A stretch of 17,176 bases of DNA. Origin: CAYLLD01 sp964425135 (GTDB taxonomy: Bacteria; Pseudomonadota; Alphaproteobacteria; Rhodobacterales; Rhodobacteraceae). Every line of letters begins with the position of its first letter. Positions within the stretch are counted from its first letter, which is position 1. The position numbers were made by a program, and so were the translations under genes. The stretch lies in NCBI GenBank assembly GCA_964425135.1, contig CAYRKW010000072.1, positions 1-17,176 of the forward strand, in the 5' to 3' direction. The notes under the pieces are model-generated. The model saw nothing but the letters and a program-made list of their open reading frames with translations, was not told the DNA's origin and did not search any database. This document shows, piece after piece, positions 14,930 to 17,176 of the stretch.

Positions 14930-16516
14930 ATGAGCGATTTGACAGACACCGCACTGCGCGCCAAAGCCTGGCCCTTCGAAGAAGCGCGCCGGTTGGTCAA
15001 ACGCTACGGCAAAGCACCGCCCGAGAAGGGGTATGTGCTGTTTGAAACGGGTTATGGCCCCTCGGGCGTGCCGCATATCGGGACATTTGGCGAAGTAGCG
15101 CGCACAACGATGGTGCGCCGCGCGTTTGAGATGATGAGCGATATTCCAACGCGGCTTATCTGCTTTTCTGATGACATGGACGGTCTGCGCAAGGTGCCGG
15201 GCAATGTCCCTAATCAGGCGCGCATGGCAGAAGATCTAAACTTGCCGCTGACGGTTGTGCGCGATCCGTTTGAGACGCATGAGAGTTTTGCGCATCACAA
15301 CAACGCGCGGCTGCGCCGGTTTCTGGATGACTTCGGGTTCGCGTATGAATTCATCTCCTCCACCGAGCACTACAAAAGCGGTGCGTTTGACGAGATGTTG
15401 CTGGTGGCGCTGGAACGCTTTGATAAAATTCAGGAAATTATGCTGCCAACACTGGGCGCGGAGCGTCAGGCGACCTATTCGTGCTTTTTGCCTGTCTCGC
15501 CCAAAACCGGGCATGTTCTGCAAGTCCCCACCCTTGAGCGCAATGTCAGCAAGGGTACGATTGTCTATCAGGAGCCTGATGGTGAGAAGGTAGAAATTCC
15601 TGTCACGGGCGGCCATGTCAAAATGCAATGGAAGCCCGATTGGGCGCTTCGTTGGGCGGCGCTCGGGGTTGACTATGAGATGGCCGGAAAGGACCTGATT
15701 GATAGCGTGACGCAATCGGGAAAAATCTGCCGTGCGCTGGGTCGTCCTGCACCGGAGGGGTTCAACTATGAGCTCTTTAACGATGAGGAAGGGCAGAAGA
15801 TTTCCAAGTCGAAAGGCAACGGAATTACACTCGAAGAATGGCTTGCCTACGGCTCGCCCGAGAGCCTGTCGCTCTTCATGTATCAAAAGCCGAAATCAGC
15901 TAAGCGCTTGTATTTCGACGTTATTCCCAAAGCCTTTGATGAATATCATCAACATCTGCGTGCCTTTGACGGGCAGGATATTGATCAGAAACTGAGCAAT
16001 CCCGTGTGGCATATCCACCAGGGGCAACCGCCTGCGTCCGATATGGCGGTGCCGTATTCGATGCTGTTGAACCTGGCGTCAGCGACGAGTGCGAAAGACA
16101 AGGGTGTGCTGTGGGGGTTCATCAAAAGGTATGCCCCCGAAGCGAAGCCTGAAACGCATCCAACGCTTGATGCGGCGTGCGGCTATGCTGTGCAATACGT
16201 CAAGGATATCGTTGAGCCACAAAAGACCTATCGCGGACCGTCCGAAAAAGAGCGTGCGGCGTTGGAGGATTTACGCGGACGCTTGGCCGATTGGGATGGT
16301 GATACGGACGCAGAAACGCTCCAAACCCTTGTTTTTGCTGTCGGAAAAGAGCACGGGTTTGAGCCGTTGCGCGATTGGTTCAAGGCAATCTACGAAGTGC
16401 TGATCGGCGCATCGCAAGGCCCGCGCTTCGGCGGATTTATCGCGATTTACGGGGTCTCGGAAACGATTGAATTGATCGACGCGGCGCTACGTGGAGATTT
16501 CGTGTCTGGTGGCTGA
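14930..16516 (+). CDS. lysS: Class I lysyl-tRNA synthetase
   Basis: A 528-residue enzyme that attaches lysine to tRNA-Lys in the cytoplasm. It is the class I (archaeal-type) form. A Rossmann fold carries the HIGH-type motif GYGPSGVPHIGT (41-52) and the KMSKS-type motif KISKSKGN (290-297). Class II motifs are absent. Other family segments include CFSDDMDGLRKVPGNVP (78-94) and TGGHVKMQWKPDWALRW (226-242). Most alphaproteobacteria use this class I form, so its presence supports the taxonomic reading. I chose ATG 14930, which begins MSDLTDTALRAKAWPFEEAR as in relatives. The in-frame codons upstream to 14861 look unlike the family. The 3' end overlaps the acetyltransferase gene. Confidence 0.96.
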   Translation: MSDLTDTALRAKAWPFEEARRLVKRYGKAPPEKGYVLFETGYGPSGVPHIGTFGEVARTTMVRRAFEMMSDIPTRLICFSDDMDGLRKVPGNVPNQARMAEDLNLPLTVVRDPFETHESFAHHNNARLRRFLDDFGFAYEFISSTEHYKSGAFDEMLLVALERFDKIQEIMLPTLGAERQATYSCFLPVSPKTGHVLQVPTLERNVSKGTIVYQEPDGEKVEIPVTGGHVKMQWKPDWALRWAALGVDYEMAGKDLIDSVTQSGKICRALGRPAPEGFNYELFNDEEGQKISKSKGNGITLEEWLAYGSPESLSLFMYQKPKSAKRLYFDVIPKAFDEYHQHLRAFDGQDIDQKLSNPVWHIHQGQPPASDMAVPYSMLLNLASATSAKDKGVLWGFIKRYAPEAKPETHPTLDAACGYAVQYVKDIVEPQKTYRGPSEKERAALEDLRGRLADWDGDTDAETLQTLVFAVGKEHGFEPLRDWFKAIYEVLIGASQGPRFGGFIAIYGVSETIELIDAALRGDFVSGG

Positions 16517-17000
16517 TGTGCGCAATATGTGCGATGCGGATTTGGATCGCGTGGCAGATATTTGGCATGTTGCGTGGCACGAAGCTCATGCGGGCTATGT
16601 GCCCAAGGCGCTTGTTGCGCATCGCACCCGTGCGCAGTTCGCGGATCGCCTGAAATCCATGCTGGATCATACCAGAGTGAGCGGCCCGGTTGGAGAGCCT
16701 CATGGGTTTTGCGCTACGGATAAAAACCAGATAGATCAGATATTTGTCGACAGTACCTCACGTTCATCAGGTGTTGCGCAAGCATTGATGGATGATGGCG
16801 AGACGCGCATTCGCGCGAACGGTTTTGAGGATGGGTTTCTCTATTGCATTGCACAAAATGCACGGGCGATACGGTTCTATGAGAAATCTGGTTGGACTAG
16901 GGGCGAATTGGTTAACGCCCCGGTGGTTGCTGGTGATGGGCACTTTAACCTTGAGTGCTTAATATTTCGCAAAAATCTGGCGCAAAACAGCGATATTTGA
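16491..17000 (+). CDS. GNAT family N-acetyltransferase
   Basis: A 169-residue acetyl-CoA-dependent acyltransferase with the GNAT fold. The first strand and helix read VRNMCDADLDRVADIWHVAW (10-29). Strand 4 and the CoA-binding loop read IDQIFVDSTSRSSGVAQALM (81-100), with RSSGVA matching the R/Q-x-x-G-x-A pattern. Motif B is NARAIRFYEKSGW (123-135). The acceptor is unknown. The start is uncertain: ATG 16491 overlaps lysS by 26 bases, while GTG 16509 or 16518 would give shorter versions that keep the first strand. None has a clear Shine-Dalgarno, so translation is probably coupled to lysS. A link to lysine or tRNA biology is possible but unsupported. Confidence 0.85.
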   Translation: MEISCLVADVRNMCDADLDRVADIWHVAWHEAHAGYVPKALVAHRTRAQFADRLKSMLDHTRVSGPVGEPHGFCATDKNQIDQIFVDSTSRSSGVAQALMDDGETRIRANGFEDGFLYCIAQNARAIRFYEKSGWTRGELVNAPVVAGDGHFNLECLIFRKNLAQNSDI

Positions 17001-17044
17001 CTTTTGTCATAAGGGGCACAGCTTTTCTTTCAGGAGGACCTGTT

Positions 17045-17176
17045 ATGCGTCGTTTTTACATCGTCTTTTTGACACTTTTTTCCCTCGCAATCGCGCCAAT
17101 CGCCAAAGCGCAGTCTGATGAGATACGCGGTGTGATCAGCGCTCAAATAGATGCGTTTCAATCGAACGACCTAGAT
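17045..17176 (+). CDS. DUF4864-type secreted protein (5' part only)
   Basis: The first 44 codons of a gene cut by the window edge. The N-terminus is a clear signal peptide (MRRFYIVFLTLFSLAIAP then IAKA, likely cleavage before QS at residue 23). The mature start, EIRGVISAQIDAFQSNDLD, matches my memory of the beginning of DUF4864 proteins in alphaproteobacteria (a short helix with QxDAF). Function of that family is unknown. A strong AGGAGG (17032-17037) lies 7 bases before the ATG. It sits 44 bases after the acetyltransferase gene. TTGACT at 16997 could be a -35 box, but no convincing -10 follows. Confidence 0.7.
   Translation, partial: MRRFYIVFLTLFSLAIAPIAKAQSDEIRGVISAQIDAFQSNDLD

Noticed and set aside
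15236..15886. 216-codon minus-strand frame opposite lysS
   Set aside because: It is a shadow of the conserved LysRS catalytic region with no recognisable features.
16997..17025. Promoter for the DUF4864 gene from TTGACT at 16997
   Set aside because: No acceptable -10 hexamer occurs at 16-18 bases, and the box overlaps the stop of the preceding gene.
1..17176. Mobile element, CRISPR array, prophage or defence island
   Set aside because: No transposase, integrase, repeat-spacer pattern, tRNA-bounded insertion or obvious change in base composition is visible. Nearly every base belongs to metabolic or housekeeping genes.

Overview
The window looks like a chromosomal segment of a marine roseobacter-type alphaproteobacterium (Rhodobacterales), with moderate GC of roughly 55% by eye. 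The evidence is a class I lysyl-tRNA synthetase (usual in alphaproteobacteria), the dnaX-ybaB-recR housekeeping cluster, a Rhodobacter-like xdhABC-guaD purine operon, and Rhodobacterales-style small genes (TerB-like, VOC, DUF4864). Coding density is very high: the longest gene-free stretch is about 140 bases. I see no tRNA, rRNA, CRISPR array, insertion sequence or prophage remnant.

Layout: (1) 1-2669, a tight plus-strand operon with a DadA-like FAD amino-acid dehydrogenase, a BASS-type membrane transporter and a PaaI-like hotdog thioesterase that lacks the family's catalytic Asp. (2) 2670-6078, dnaX (TTG start), ybaB/ebfC, recR, then an unrecognised small secreted, probably outer-membrane protein. 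(3) 6068-7003 on the minus strand, an EamA/DMT permease whose 3' end overlaps the preceding gene. (4) 7100-13852, a membrane-anchored diheme cytochrome c followed by xdhA, xdhB, xdhC and guaD; the last four are joined by ATGA stop-start overlaps. (5) 13845-14819 on the minus strand, a TerB-like gene followed by a VOC-fold gene whose end overlaps the end of guaD. (6) 14930-17176 on the plus strand, lysS, an overlapping GNAT acetyltransferase gene, and the start of a DUF4864 secreted protein cut by the window edge.

How the genes fit together: GuaD would convert guanine to xanthine. XdhAB would oxidise xanthine (and hypoxanthine) to urate, with XdhC inserting sulfurated molybdenum cofactor. The diheme cytochrome c directly upstream raises the possibility that some of these electrons enter the respiratory chain, although XdhA keeps a full FAD domain that would normally reduce NAD+. 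dnaX, ybaB and recR serve replication and recombinational repair. The first operon suggests uptake and oxidation of a D-amino acid or imino acid, with unknown substrate.

I did not find a clearly novel multi-gene system. The most interesting points are the catalytic-Asp loss in the PaaI-like protein, the cytochrome c with no visible distal Met on its first haem beside xdhABC, an 18-base palindrome upstream of dnaX, two convergent gene ends that overlap with no room for terminators, and the orphan outer-membrane-like protein after recR.
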